64,000 bases of DNA from Halichondria panicea. Taxonomy: Eukaryota > Porifera > Demospongiae > Suberitida > Halichondriidae. The notes under the pieces were generated by a model, which saw nothing but the letters and a program-made list of their open reading frames with translations, did no database searches and was not told where the DNA came from. The stretch spans positions 14,938,198 to 15,002,197 of the forward strand of contig NC_087377.1 of NCBI RefSeq assembly GCF_963675165.1, written 5' to 3'. Both the position numbers and the translations under genes were made by a program. This document shows positions 13,101 to 28,100 of this stretch, one piece after another (within the stretch, counting starts at the first letter, position 1; each line of letters opens with the position of its first letter).

Positions 13101-16100
13101 CTCGTCTTCTCATGCTCAATCTCTGCCTCTAGCTCTCGTAATTTCGCCTCTCTTTCTTTCTTTCTAGCTTCTTCTTTTTGACGCCGCTCTTCCTTCAATA
13201 CGGCAAATTTTTTTACACGTGATTCGATAATGTCTTTACGGAATCGCTCAGCCTCCACAGCGGCTCTCTCAGCTTCTATCTCATAGCTCTTGACCAGTGC
13301 TTGCTCTGGTGAATACACGCTAATGACTTGAGCTAGTTCTTTGATCTGCCTCTCCCGTAGTGCAAGTACTTGAGAGTTGTACTGAAGCTCCTTCTCAGGA
13401 TTTGGCTTATTGGTGGTCTTGTCTATAGATTCTTGCGTAGCTTTGTCAAACTCAGTTAACTGTTTCTTGTGCTGTTTTTTCAGTTCTAGCTTCTTCTTAG
13501 AGAGGTCAGCATTGGACAAAGACATCACATTCGATACCACTTCCATCATATCTTTTCTTTGCTCGGCTAGTAATGTTTCCTTTGCTTCCTGCCTAGTTGA
13601 AGTAACTGCACTGATTTTCTCACTGATGGTAAGTTCTTTTTCCCTCTCATATTGAGCGGCTAGTTGCACGGTCTCCTCGAAGTGGCGCTGCTTCAAAACT
13701 TGGTAGACAATTGATTCTATTTTTTCAGGGTTCTTGTCTTTCAATAGCTTATCGAGCGTTTCCTTCTCATCATCTCTTTTCTGTGGGCAGAACACGTATA
13801 TCGTACGTACGTCAGCATGCATGTTAAAATAAGGAATTGTTTTGTTAGCTATATTGTATTTGTACTTTCTCCCAGCTAATTTCCTACCAGTTGTATTACG
13901 GACTCTGTATACTGCAACTATATCGTATAATTAGTGCTAAGGAGCTTTGTGACTATAATGATACTGCCCACCTGTTCCAGTTCCAGTTGTGTGCGAGCGG
14001 TTGATTGGTCCAATAGCAATTTGTCCATCTCAAGTTTCTGTTTCTCTTCCAACTTTTCTCCTTTTTTATGCTTTCGTTCAGCTATCTTATTGCTCAGGGC
14101 CTGCAAGAGAGGGTAAATAATAGCAGCTATGAACGAAAACGAAGCTTTAAGTTGTCAATTAATGCTTGGCCTGGTATATAGGGAAGCTGCAATACAGGAG
14201 TTCATTTGGAACTGTAGCATCTATTCAGCACCTTCTTTTGTTGATCCTCCTCTGCCTTCATATTATCCCTCAGAGCTGCCATTTCCCTTTGATGTTCGGA
14301 AATAAGCTTATTGCTCTCCTCTAGCGACAGCTGCTGACTCACTAGCTGCTCCTTAAAATCCGCCTCTTTCTTACGCAGTGAGGTCTCTATCAACTGTCTA
14401 GTTTCATCACTGTGTTTTGCTAGCGTGTCGACTTGCTCGTCTTGTGATTCAAGCTCTAACGCGGACAGTTCCTTCCTGTGTTTGAGGTCGACCTCAACCT
14501 GTGTGTATATATGGCAGGGATGAGATAATCTACTTAACTGAGTGTTTAGGTTGTGGTTCAAAAGTTACATGTATGGTGTGTGAGTATAGGTGTGTATGCG
14601 CAATAATAGGGTATATAGGAAGCATAAATTATGTGAATGTGTTACCAGGTCAGATGTGGATATCCATTATTAGGTATGCAGGGAGTGTGACTTTTATGCT
14701 GGGAAATGTCTTAAGCTACCCGCTACACTAAAACATTTCCAGCTTGCCTGATCTTTGATCTGTTCATCCAGCAGTCCCTGCTTCTTCTCCCGGTATACGC
14801 TAGTATCCATAGAAACATTGGGTATACTCGTCACTGTATCACTATAGCCACCAAGAGCTACCTACAGAAATGAACAATACGGCTAGTCTTGCTGCATGGC
14901 CAGGAGCGATAATTATATTAACTGTTATTTATTCACATGTTGTGTAGAATAAACGACTGTAACAGAATGCAAGAAGTACTAAGTATACTGTTGTATCGTG
15001 TAGAAACATGTAAGCAAAGTAGAAGTAATATGAAAGTGTATGCGCAGTAGGTTGTTAAAAGCTAAGCAGTAACATAAAGACAGCACCTGTTTAGACAGAG
15101 ACAACTTCAACTGTTCCTTCTGCTGTTTTTCCTTCTTTATCTCCAGCTGCAATCTCCACTGGGCAGCCTTCATAGCAACAATAGCCTCACTCCTATCCAC
15201 ATCAGTCATCACTGCATCGTCTCCTAATCCTTCTTGATCATACTCATCGAGGATCTCAACAAAATTTGGTCTATTTCCACCGATGCTTATCAAAGCGTCC
15301 CGGCCAAATATTTTCTTGGTTTTAAGCCCTTCTTTTCGGGCTATTTTAGACATGGCTACTTGTATGAGTGCACTGTTAGCTTTCTGTTGTATAGAGGAGG
15401 CAGAACTGCGGTTCTTGCCTAGAGAACGCCCACGCTCTTTAAAAATTGAGCTGACTCGATTCTTTAGGTTGTTTTGTCGTTCAGAGAGAGTGGTGTCAAG
15501 CTGTTGTGGGTAAGAAGTGTTAAAGATTATAGCAAACCGTTCGTTTTATTGTATACAATTCAATCTGTATACATGAATATGCCAGGTCTATGCACACATT
15601 TACATATGGATGATATAATGCACTATCCAAGAAGTACAAAGGTATATAGCTTATGCACAGTTCCATTTGTTTCTCTTACATTGTTTAATTCTTTGTGCTG
15701 TTGTTTGAGGTCGTCTTGACCCGCGTCCAGAGAGGTTAGCCGCCTTATGATGTGTCTGCTCAGAGAGGCTGCACGAAGCACCTCATCTTTCTTAACACGC
15801 TCCTCCTCTTCTCTTGCCATTTCTAAACTGTATAATTATACGTACGTATAGGGCGATAGTTGCACTTGATATTGAGAAGTTGTGTAGTAAACTATAGAGA
15901 TGACTTACTAGCTAGAATAAAACTACGCATATCCAGTTATAAAACAAAGTTAAAGAGACACATTCTTATACACAAATCCTTTCATCTTCTGTTGATTCAT
16001 GCTCTGTCCCATGCAATGGAATATCAAGCTATCAACCCTCTCACACAGTGGTATCCTCACCTGATCTCTGCTCTGAGTCTCTCCTCTTGCTGAGCCAGTA

Positions 16101-19100
16101 GATTCATCTCCCGCAACAGGTGCTCCGAGGGAGGAGGGGGCGTGGTCACTAGGTGGGACACAGACACACTCTTGTCCCTGGCCTCGTTATGATGGGCTCT
16201 GCAGGGAGTTGTTAGTATAGCTTATACAAATGTGAGTTACAATTTCAAAGTATAGCGCTGCTCTAGGTTACACACATCAAGAATTGACCTCCTAGAACGA
16301 ACAAAGGGTATGGTTTATATAATTAGATCCGCAAAAATGGTTCAACAATAACATGCCAAGAGTCTGTAATACAGCAACACTGTTATGTTAACTAACAGGA
16401 CTACAAAACAACAGTTTCCTCACTTAATTAGTTTCTCTTTCTCTTTCAATCTCTCCTCTACTAGCCTAGCCACGATTGACTCAATCATTTCATTCTTTTC
16501 TACCTCCAGCGTCTCCAGCTTGTCATTCAGCTCTTTCATTCCCTCCAGTATGACACTTTCATTGGACTGTGGCTCTACAGTGGTGAGGGCATCTTCCAGA
16601 CCAACTTTGGAGTCATTTATTAACTGGAGGGGATGCATGAATTATGGTGCAAGTATTAATTTTGAATCATGTGCTTGAATATAGAATTCGAGCACAAACC
16701 TTCGCTTTTCTTTCTTCAATCCTTGTGTACAGTTTCTTGAGAGCAGTGCTTTCTTTCTCCCTCAGTCGGTTTTCCAATGTCATGTTCTCAATCGTGTGTT
16801 TCTCAATCAGTTGCTTAGCAACTCGTTTCAAGTCAGGAGACATCACAGGTACACCAAGGGAACTCATGGTAGATGGCTTGTCTTCAAACCATCCCACTTT
16901 AGGGGTCTGTGATGGTTCCACCTCCTCCACAATGACCTCTAGGATGGTGGGTGAGTGTAACTGTACGGGGTGTGGTCTTACAGACTGGGAAAGCAGAGAT
17001 GTTTGACTGGACTCAGCAAACTCTGTAGTGACATAATTGTATAGTAACAACAAGTGCCGATAGAATTCAGCGATTATCGTGCATGGTTTCATTAGCTGGA
17101 CATTCTTGCTAAGAATGAGGCAGTTTAATACCTTCACTCTCTGAGTCTCCCCCTTCGTCCATTAACCCTTCAGTTCCTCGCTGCTCCACCAGTTGTACAA
17201 GCTTCTCAAGTAAAGGGACCAGAGCACCATTCTCCTCACTCTCACCTTTAGCGACACTGTAGCCGACACCAGTCATTGCATCTTCTCCTGTCAAAACACT
17301 CTATAGGGTACCAAGAAAATCAATGCATGGTCATTTTTTATGTACTTATACACTAGATTATGGATTTATTATTATTATTCAATTCATTTACGGATTTCCT
17401 TGAAAATTGACCTAGCTAGCTACACAAATTATGCGTAACAATTGTTGTAGAGCAACAGAGTGACTGTATTGAATTGAATACAATCTCACCTTTGCCAGTT
17501 GAAATGACAGCTCAGTTTTGCTCCTAAGGTAATGCAGTAATGTGTGACTCTTGTAGAGCAGTTGTCTCTGTGAGAGTAGTTGCTTTTTCAGCTCGCCAAT
17601 GAGAGTGATCATCTTGTCATTGTAGTTCTGGGTGAGCTGTCTCTTTGCTTCCGGATTTTTGACCTCCTGCATGTTGTGCGTATATGTTGTGTGTAATTGT
17701 GTGTGCTCATTGCGTATATATATGCATGGTGAACTTGCAGGCTACTTATTTTAATTGCAGCTGGTATGATTACCCTAAGGTCTTTACTGAAAATGTATAC
17801 AAGCCAGGGGAATCGTTGTGTATAGGTACATTGTGTACATCAATAATTATGTATCATAATAAGTTGTATACACCAATTAACATTCTCAGCACATACCACA
17901 GCTTGTTGTACTTTTGCTTGGTAACTCTTCTTTTCATTGCTTATTCTGTCAATCAGTTTCTCAGCCACTTCCACAAATCTTTCATTAGCAGAGGTGTGTA
18001 CTTCAGTAGCCGCTAACTCATCCTCTGTCGGCATGGTTACCAGCTGGTGGACACCAGAGCAGAGTTTGGTCACCAGCTCTGAGCGACACGACTGGAAACG
18101 TTGCTTCTCGGCATGTGACATCTGCACACACACACGCACTCATTTGAATGGGAAGGCTTGAGATTTGCTTCAATACGTCATCATGTAAAGGTATAATTAT
18201 AAGCGATACGAATTCACTAAATAGCTATCTGATGTAAAAAGTGAATATCTGTAAAAGATTAATTAAGCAAATGCATGCATGCACGTGCTGTATTGATGGC
18301 TCAGTGTGCACATGCATACCAATTGTAGCTCTCTGCTCGACATTGAGACTGCTTGCAACTGTTGCCTGCTGCTCTCACAGTCAAAGTCTGCCCCTGAGCT
18401 CTGGACATAGCGACAGACAGTCTCCAGATGTGAGGTCATGTCTCCCATGAACTGTGTAGAACGTCTCCAATAGCTACCCCTACTCACCACCTCCCTCTCA
18501 AGCAACTGAACCTGAGGGAGAGAGCACATGCACCGTCATACGCATTATCCAGTGCATCACACAAACATGTATTACAGTAAACTGATTGGGAGAAATAATC
18601 GATTCAAATGTATTGAACACATGCAATAATAGTTGTAAGGCTCATGCAGATTGTATGTATTGGAAGCAGTATATAGGCTAAACCTTATAGCAACAACATA
18701 ACAGCAAGCTTAAGCATTGTATAGTTTTTCCACGAATGGCACACATGCAGTTGACTCACCATTCCACTGTCCACACGTCCCCCTTCTCTCCCTGTAAACA
18801 CGGCCGCGTCCTGAGGCACTGGCACCACCACGCCATTCTCCGAGCTCCTCTTGGCCCCCACCACAGGGACCAGCCCACCCCCCTCAGAGTTGTACATCCT
18901 ACTCCCCACTGTGATGGGTATCCTCCCACCACCATCCACTGACTCCATGGTACCAGCAAAGGGCTCTCCAATACCTGCGAAAGATGTGATAGACAAGTAA
19001 TAAAAATAGAATACGCATATTATATGACTGACTAAACGATTACTGTGTGTAGGTACAAGTACGAATTTAAATTTACGTTTTTCTGTACCATGCATACGCA

Positions 19101-22100
19101 ACATACCAGTAATAGAAGAGATCTCATAGTCCAGTACAGGGACACATGTATTATCTAATGGATCTACGATAGGGTAGCCTAGCAAAAGAGGAAGGGGTTG
19201 ACCAGTTGCTTTGTGCTCCATGTAACAAGGACTGGCTCCATTTTGAGTAAGTTCATAACAAGAATCAATTCGCTGTTGTGTATCGTGAAGTAACTTCATA
19301 CTATGTGCCCGAGAAATTGATTGAGTGCGAGTTAGCTTCGAGTGGATTGTTTCAACTTCCTCAAACTTTTCAGCAAGTTGAGATTCATGTTGCTCATTTG
19401 GAGGAGTTTCTGTAATAGTGTGAAGAACGGTCAGATTATCGAAAAGTCTTGTCTGCCAGTCAAGCTCAGTGGAGTCGAGGAAGGTTTGATAATTTCCTGC
19501 CACCGGAGTCAACTCAATTTCATCAGTACTCAACGCAGCCGATGCTACTATAGCAGGCAGTTCAGAAAGTGGATCGATGAAGTTCTCTCCAACCAGCAAA
19601 GTTTTCCGTTCCCCTTGTAGACTTGTACTACCTCCAATTGGTACGATTTTACCAGTTTGGGGATGAATATCGATACCTAGTATCGGTACAGGCTTCATTG
19701 TATGGGAATCAATCGTGATTGCTCCAATCTGAATAGGAACGAGTAGTCCAGTCACAGGATCACTACAAGTGCCTCCTATTGGTAGTAAGGATTTCGTGTG
19801 CGGGTGTACAGTGACTGCACAAATGGGTACACAGAGGTCAGAAGTGGGGTCCTTCATAGCTCCGCCTAGTTTTAATTGAGAGGCGTACTCTAGTGGTTCT
19901 AGTCCGATGTCAAGTGCTTCACTAGTCTCAGCATTGAGGGGATACGGAATAAACGGAATGAGGGATTGCATTTTCTCTGGCGAGGTATTGGGGAGGTTAT
20001 ACATTGTAACAATTTTTAGGGATACAGGATCAAAGAAAACATTTCCACGAATTGGGAGCACAGATCCAGTATTTAAATCAATGAAATTGTTAGGAAGAAC
20101 CTCTTTTGTGCTTCCAGAAGGTAGACTGATTTTAGTCGATGTACCCGGTTTCACAAGGCCAGTGGTAACGTCTCTAATAGCTACCGATTCGTTACTGTTA
20201 GCGAGTGCTTCTTGTATCTGTTGTACGCTGACTAATTGTCCAGTTTCCATAGAGACAAGCCTCGCTCCTGCATTGTTTTGAGAGACGCGAGTCAGTCCAA
20301 ATTGAGAATCTATGATTGTCTTTAGCTGATTAAAGAGAGCCCCTACATGTGAGTCAAGTCTGTGGGGGGTGAACTTAGTATGATAATAGACTGCTGTACG
20401 TACGTAATGATGACATCGTGTGCCCTTATTTATATATAGTTACAACACAATGGATTTCGACCAAGTAATTGGAGCAGAAATCAAGTTGATGTGCTAGTAT
20501 GTAGTTTGTCAAGTATATCACACTATTGTATGAACTGCTCACTGCAAGCATGGCTAGGAAAGTAACAAACATTCACCTCTCAATCTCCTCAGCATTGCTC
20601 CCACTGTGCGATAGCTTCAGTTCCCTGAGCCAGGTGAGCATTGTCCTGATCTCCATGACAATGGAGTCGCAGCCCACCCTCTGTTGTTGTCGTTGATCCT
20701 CCAGACCCTGTAGTAGACTCAACTGTTGCTGTAGCACGTTACCAAACTGCTGACCAAGCGCCTTCCTTCTCTCAAGCTCCACATAATACTATAAATTGAA
20801 GAAGATAAATGCTACAACAACTTAAGTGCTTGGATCAAATTCTTCCTATCACTATAAACTAACAGTTTAGGAACAGTCAAAGTGAATGGCTCACAATTAA
20901 GGGTATTATTATTATCACTAGCTATTTGCAGAAAAATTATAACAAGCCTTATTATTTCATCTATTCCCCACTCTTCTTCCCTACTCTTCACACAATTAAT
21001 CTCCAATTTATGATGAAAAATGTGGGTCCGAAATCAATCGCTGATAAAATAATGGTGTTATAACACTATCAAGGAACTACTATACAATCATATATAAATC
21101 GTATATGCATCTTTTAGTATTGAAAATGGACGTTCCTAACTCGATTAAGATGCCCACTCCAAACAACAGCAAGCCAAAACAAAGCCATGCCCAATTCCAT
21201 GTTTGCACATACAGATAGACACATTTCAGTTTGACGAACAGTACCAATGTAATTAGATGTTTTTGTGGGGTCAAAATAATTAAATAGCAATCAATTAATG
21301 AAAACAGTTTAGGCTCACAAGTCCCATATTTTGGCTAATTACCTTATCCCTGATGACCTCATAAGCTCTTAGTTCCTCGGGAGAAGCCAGCTCTGCCCTC
21401 CCCCGAAGGTTGAGCTTGGCCACCCACAGCCCTTTCAAACTGTCAGCCTCTCTCTGAAGTTTCTGGTACAGCGCCTTAGCCTGAGGAGAGGACCAGTGAT
21501 GCAAAACACAATTTTGTGCTAATACTCTACACACATACAAGTGTATTCTGCTTTCGCTTAAGGTCTATATACAACTTGTAATGTACAGCTCTCCTATGAC
21601 TGTGTATGTACATTATTATTATTATTAGGCTCACCTCCTCTTTTTGACCTCCAATAGTGGCCACGACGTGATGTGATTGGTCGGCCAGTTTACTGTACAG
21701 CTGTTTAGTGGAGAATGCCTCTAAGTCCATTTGATCATCATAGTCCCAGAAATCATCATTCCTAACAACTTCCGATACTGCAACACCACCTGAAGCATAA
21801 GATGTTACGTAAATGCAAGGTTACAACTAATAACCTTATATAACCATGTACATTGCACGCCTAGCTTCCTATTACACATTTCTTTATAGTTATACATGGC
21901 AATTTGAGTGAGTGATGATATCGACCTATTCTGCATTGAGATGCTATAATAATAGCTGTGTTGTATAAAGTAGTTACATAATAACAGGCCAAAACAAAGT
22001 GTCATGTTTGTTATGTTCACATACAGATAGACACACTTCAGCTTTCGTTTACTCTTTTAAGTTTAAACTAGTAGCTACAGGTATAAATAGCTGCTATATC

Positions 22101-25100
22101 ACAATAAAATTCGTTGTCCATGAATGAAGGTGATGAATTCTACAAACTATAGCATTGTCGAACCAGGCACAGTCTACATTGCCAGTGGAGTCGCTCACAT
22201 TCTGCTTGTGATAATCCCCACTATAATTCTCGGGTCTATTGTCCTCGCCATTTTCATCTCCAACAAGAAACTAAGAGACCCCGTGTCTGTTGTGTTCATA
22301 TTCAGCAGTGCCTGGAGCATTGCCGGTCCACTCAGCTATGGCTTACTAATGGACGTCAGTCTAATTACCGACCGCGAAGTAATTGGATCCTGCCAAAATT
22401 ACAGCTCGAGAATCTTTTGGATTGCCTTTGCCACCTTTCAAGCTGGTTTACTTGTCATCAACGCGTACATGTCTATCGTTCATTATCTAACTATACGATG
22501 GGGAATTAACAAAGTTTCTCTTCGAGTCACTGCAGCAGTATTGTTCATATCTTTGACGGTCACCCTACTAATTTGCATGGTGAATTTCGTTGGACTTTCC
22601 AGTCCGCTGAAAGTAAGAGGATCTTTATGCTTACATCCAAGCAGCTTCACGGACACAATGGTAATCGGAGGATCTGCATTGATATTCTTATCTTTACCGA
22701 TTTGCATAGTTGTTGGAGTGTTTTTCTCTCTCACAATAAGGTACGTTAAGAAAAACACGATAGCAAATACAAATCTTGTCAAGAGTGTTACCAAGATTAT
22801 TGTCTCCTGGACGATATTTGTAATTGCCTCTCAATCAGTTCCTGTAACTGCATTTTTAATACGCACCCACTCAAAAGGAAGCATAGTTGTTTACAATGTC
22901 GCCTGGTTCTTCATATACTCCGTGGAGATAAGCTACCCTTCGTATCTGCTACTTGTACTGTTCCTACACAAGACTGTTCGAGAAACATTCATTGGAAAGT
23001 GCAAAAAAATAAGAGACAAAATGTGTCGTAGAAAGCAGCCAAAAACTATTGAAGTCAAACAGCAGGTATTTGATATCAATATTATCTGACATCCCACATA
23101 TACACATGCATGTAATACACTGTTGATGTTTGATTTGGTTACACCTACATTATAACTTTATTGTCCTCGTATCATAAGAGTTATAAACTTTATATAGTCA
23201 TGCTCAATGTGTATTGACTAGCTCCTATTGTTAAAACATTAATAAATGTAGTCAAAACAGGATATTGAAATTGCAAGCTAAAGCCATAAAAGTATTTGCA
23301 TGAAAAATAGAGCACTTAATTATGAGGGGCAAGGGTTACATGTACACCATGCAGAGCAATGGGCTGAAATAATATGAGGTATATACAACTTCTGTATACG
23401 TATATATGGTCTTAATACATTAGGCTTGAACTTTGAATCTTAAGAACAAAAGCTGATGATTTGTATAATTATAACAAGTAAGGAGGCTATATTCGTTCTT
23501 ACTATTGAGAGATTCGAATTGTACCCTTTCAATGTACTTTCCTATCAAAAAGAATTAACTTGGGAAACATCACACCATAATTGAGCTGCACAAAAATCCT
23601 TGGGCTTCTCTACTTGTGGCTGGGTAAGTAAGAGGTTTCACTATATAATTTATAGCCATATTTTTTTTAGTGCCCATTATTACAGTATGCAGTTTCACAC
23701 TTGTAAATTAATACAAACATTTGCATTAATGAAAATTACACGCTAGACAGTAACATTGACCTTGAAGAGGCCTACCTCTGTCCAACTCTTGCATGGGGTG
23801 TGTCCTCTTCTTAGAGACAAGAGACGAGCCCTTAGAAGAATAGTGGGCCATGTTGAGACGTTTGTTGGACTTTCGGTACTTGGGCTTGTGGAGGACTGGC
23901 TTCGACCAACCATACCTCCGGAATAGAAGCTGTATAGAGTAAGGGTGTACAGTATATGTACTAACTGTAATACTACGGCACTTTGGAAGGAATTTGGCTA
24001 CAAACGGAATTTCAAAGTAGTTTAGAGAGTAATGATTAAGAACTTCTAACAGAGTATACCGGTATAGTATCTAGATTAAATTAAATGAATGATTTGGTAT
24101 AAGTAGCTTAATTAATAGGACGGCATGCATTATGTCATTCCAAACAACTATAATTATAAACAATAATTATAAACTCACCAATGCAATCACTATCCCAACC
24201 ATGACAGCCACTCCCCCTCCGAGCAGTCCACCAATCAGAGCCCAGTTTGGATCCTGTATAATATTACTGCTACGTACCATACCCAGTTGAACGGCTCGTG
24301 AGGGACTTGCAGGATAAAAAGGACCAACTTCCGGACACTGGGAACTTGGCTCAACGACACGCACGTACATGTACCTCTCAGTGGCATCGCTCAAATAGAA
24401 GGAAAACACTCCACTCTGGGTGAACCTGAATGCAAAGAATAAGTTGTCTCCAGTAAGAAGTTGGTCTTCCACGAGTTGGTTGAATAGCCCCAGGTCATAA
24501 TCAGCGTTTATATTGAGCAGATTGGTCTCATCGTAGACTGGGTAAGAAGAGTTTGAAAGAAAGAAGAACAGTAATTGGTCGACTTCAAGGCACACTAGGG
24601 GGTCATCGATGCCATCAAATTGTGGTTGATTTGCAGGATTGCTGGTTGCTTGTCTTCTTCTTCTGGTGGTGATATTGGCTGGTTGGTTGATGGGAGGGGA
24701 GAGGAGAAGGACGAGGGAAACAGGGTTCGGCAGGTAGTTACCACGGAAACCATTGCCTGCACGAGCAAGAAACAGTGGCAGTAGTTATTATTACTCGCAA
24801 TACCTGAGCCTTATACAACAGCATCAAATTCAAGTACGCTTTTTTCAACACATAATCTTATTTATTAAAAGAAAATATTCTTGCAATTTTTATGCACATG
24901 CATTAGTACTCCATGCATGTACATAATTATACGTATAAAGTGCACACTGTTCTAAGTTCTGCTCACCTGCTGTGTCCACAGTGAAAGCTGCAAATGTCCT
25001 GCCGTCCAAAGACGTACACAAATCAGTGGAAAAGAGACCAGGGATATCCGACAGTGCTATCAGTGTCTGCAATTGTGCAGGGAAGGTGAAGTACAAGTAA

Positions 25101-28100
25101 TTTCACAATCCCTATAGATCTAGGACCAATTCAAGGGCATAGCGATTACTTTTTCTTTATACGCCCTTGCTAGGATACCTTCATATAATTTGGAAAACTA
25201 AAATGGTTGTATGGCCATGAAACACTGTTTGATTCCGCTAAATGTTCATACTGCGTATAGTTTCACAAAGTGACCCAATAAATAAATTGGTACCACCTTA
25301 TACTTATCAACTCTAATAATGCATATACGTACCTCATTTCCGTTGTTGTCAGTGACAACAGCCGCTGGAGGAGCAAAGCACCTAATCTGGAGTCTGTTGA
25401 CGTTCCTCTGCTGACAGTTGGCATTGCACACATCTGCCAGCACTTGAGTCTGTATACGTGCATGATCAGATGTTACACATAAATAACATTATTTTGTCTC
25501 ACATCATACAGATTTTTATACTGATCTAAGTACTTATATATACTTCCTATTTGAGTACAAAGATCTGCGAATGAATCAAATGTAGTCCAGATAATATAGC
25601 TACTACCCTAAAAAGTCAACAAAAAGTGCCACAAATAAATAATTTCTTTTGCACACAAAATAAAGAACGGAGAAAATTATGTTAGCTTTTAGATGTTGCC
25701 TCAATTAAAGTGACGGCCTCATTTAAATTGCAGGACAATATCTTTAATGGCTTCATTTGAGGCACGATTAGAGCCTATAGGCTTTTCAAGTTCTAAGATT
25801 AGAGTGACACCTTTGTTAGATTTTAACGGCAAGCATGTAAAACAGATCCTTACTTACACACATGCACACTATACACACATGCAGACCACACGCACACACT
25901 GACTCACCCGGCACACACAGATGCCTCTGTTCCTATCCAGTTCCACGTACAGCTCAGGACTCCTGCACCCAAGGCTGGTACAGAACTCTTCCCACTCACT
26001 GAGGGTACGACACACCCCGTCATGTGACCTGATCTGATCTTCCCCACACAGGGGATAGATGATAAGCTGACAGTCTCCGGCAGTGCGTCCCTCATACTGT
26101 GTGAACCCAGCTCTGCACGGGCACCGTCCATCACTCGGCTGTACATGTGTGTGTGTGGAAGGAGGAGGAAAGAATGGACTCCTTAACCGAGTGCATGTGA
26201 CTAAATCCCAACACACAATTTATACAACCATGTATGCAAGCAAGTACACAAATGCATATTTTATAGCATGCTTTCCCTAATACATGAACTTCAAAAATAA
26301 TGCAGTCATGCAACAATCAGCTGGAAATCTTATTTTACCACACAGTCTATTTAGGGCTGCTACAAGCAATTCAATTCGAAAAATACAATTATTACGTACA
26401 TTATACAACTGCTTATTTTATTGTCTAATACACTACACTGATATAGTCTCACCTGAAATCTCCTGTTGTTTCCGCTGCATACACACTCCACCGACCCCTC
26501 GGCTATTGTACTGGCCTCAATCGAGCAGTTGAAGCATGCTCTCTGACCAACAAGATGGCTGAAGCTACTCAGAGGACAAGGCATACACACAGACGAATTG
26601 CTCTGCCCCTCAAGAGAATTGAACATGCCCATTTCACAAGGAGACGGAGATAAACTACCAGCTTCACAATAATGACCAGCCGGGCATATGGAAGCATTGA
26701 AAAACGGCAAAATTCCAGGATCACCAAAAATAGAACCTCCAACACAATAGTACCCCTCAGGACATGTTAGACAAATCCTCTCTTCTGTTAGTGACGATGC
26801 ATTGCTGTATGTTCCCCCGGGACAAGGTTCACAAGTGACATAAAGTGAACTTCTGGTAAAGTTGTCACCCAAATTAACAATCTCTCTGTAGCCAATTGGA
26901 CATATTTCAGGCCGAATAGCTCCAGCTCCGATGATGAATGCACCCTCACAACCAGGTTGCTCGCAGTAATGATCTCTAGGACATTCAATAAACCATGCCA
27001 ATCCTTCAGGGCAATAGTAACCAGAAGGACACGGCAATTGCAGGTCCGTCCGTGGGCAGTAGAATCCGGCTGGGCAAGGTGTAGGGGTGACAGTGCCCTC
27101 AAGGCATATATCCGATACGTTACAAGGAATGCCGTGTATGGTAGCATTGTCAGGACAATAAAACTGCGCAGGGCACAGATAGCAGTCATTGGAAGTAGCA
27201 GCCGCAGTTTCATTTCTGTGGGTGCCCTGAGGGCAAGGAGTGGGTGTAATCGACCCACCTAAGCAATAATGACCCAATGGACACGGATCATGTAGGAAAG
27301 TCACCATTGATTCGTTAGGGCAGAGATATCCAGGCTCGCAAGATATACATTCGCTGATGAGAGAAGCACCTTCTAAAGGATTGTAGGTACTTGGTGGGCA
27401 TGCCATTGCAGTGCCTGACAGACAATAGAATCCAGGAAAGCACAAAGTGGCAACACTTCCCGAACACATTCGACCAGCAGGGCAGTCGGTACAGTCTTCA
27501 ACTTGTCTACCTCCTCTGAGAACGTTAAAAAGGCCCAGGGGGCAACTAGTTCCGTTTACAGCACCCTGAAGACAGTAGAATCCCTCAGGGCAAAGTTCAC
27601 CAACACTTAAATCGGTACCGTCTGGATTAGGTACAGCAGAGCCTTGATAACAGAGATAACCAGCTATGCATTCACCGACTATTGCACCAGCAATACAAAA
27701 GTGGCCTGGTATACACGGTGTACATTGCTCTGGCAATGATAACCCATTTGTTTCACTGTTTGTAAAGGTACCATTCGGGCAAAATATCGGCTCAAAACTT
27801 CCTTCAGGACAAAAATGTTGTGGAGGACATATTTCGGGTTCAATGGTACCTATAGTACAAATATGGCCTGCCGGACAAATGGTGCAATTACTAGCACCAA
27901 ACAGACTTGAAAACGATCCTTTCGCGCAAGGTGTCGGGATGATAGTACCTTCAGAGCAAAAATGACCCAATGGGCATGCAAAGTCACTCGGATTCGGCAC
28001 AGATATCGAAGAATTGTGTGGGCAATAGTAGCCAGAGTTACATGGACCAGTAGGTAGCGTGGAATTGAGATAACCACAGTAGAAGCCTCCAACACAAGGA

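Noticed and set aside
26788-27258. Long minus-strand frame overlapping the big cysteine-repeat exon
   Set aside because: It is a shadow of the real frame. The real frame has regular CPxG repeats and joins in phase to neighbours on both sides.
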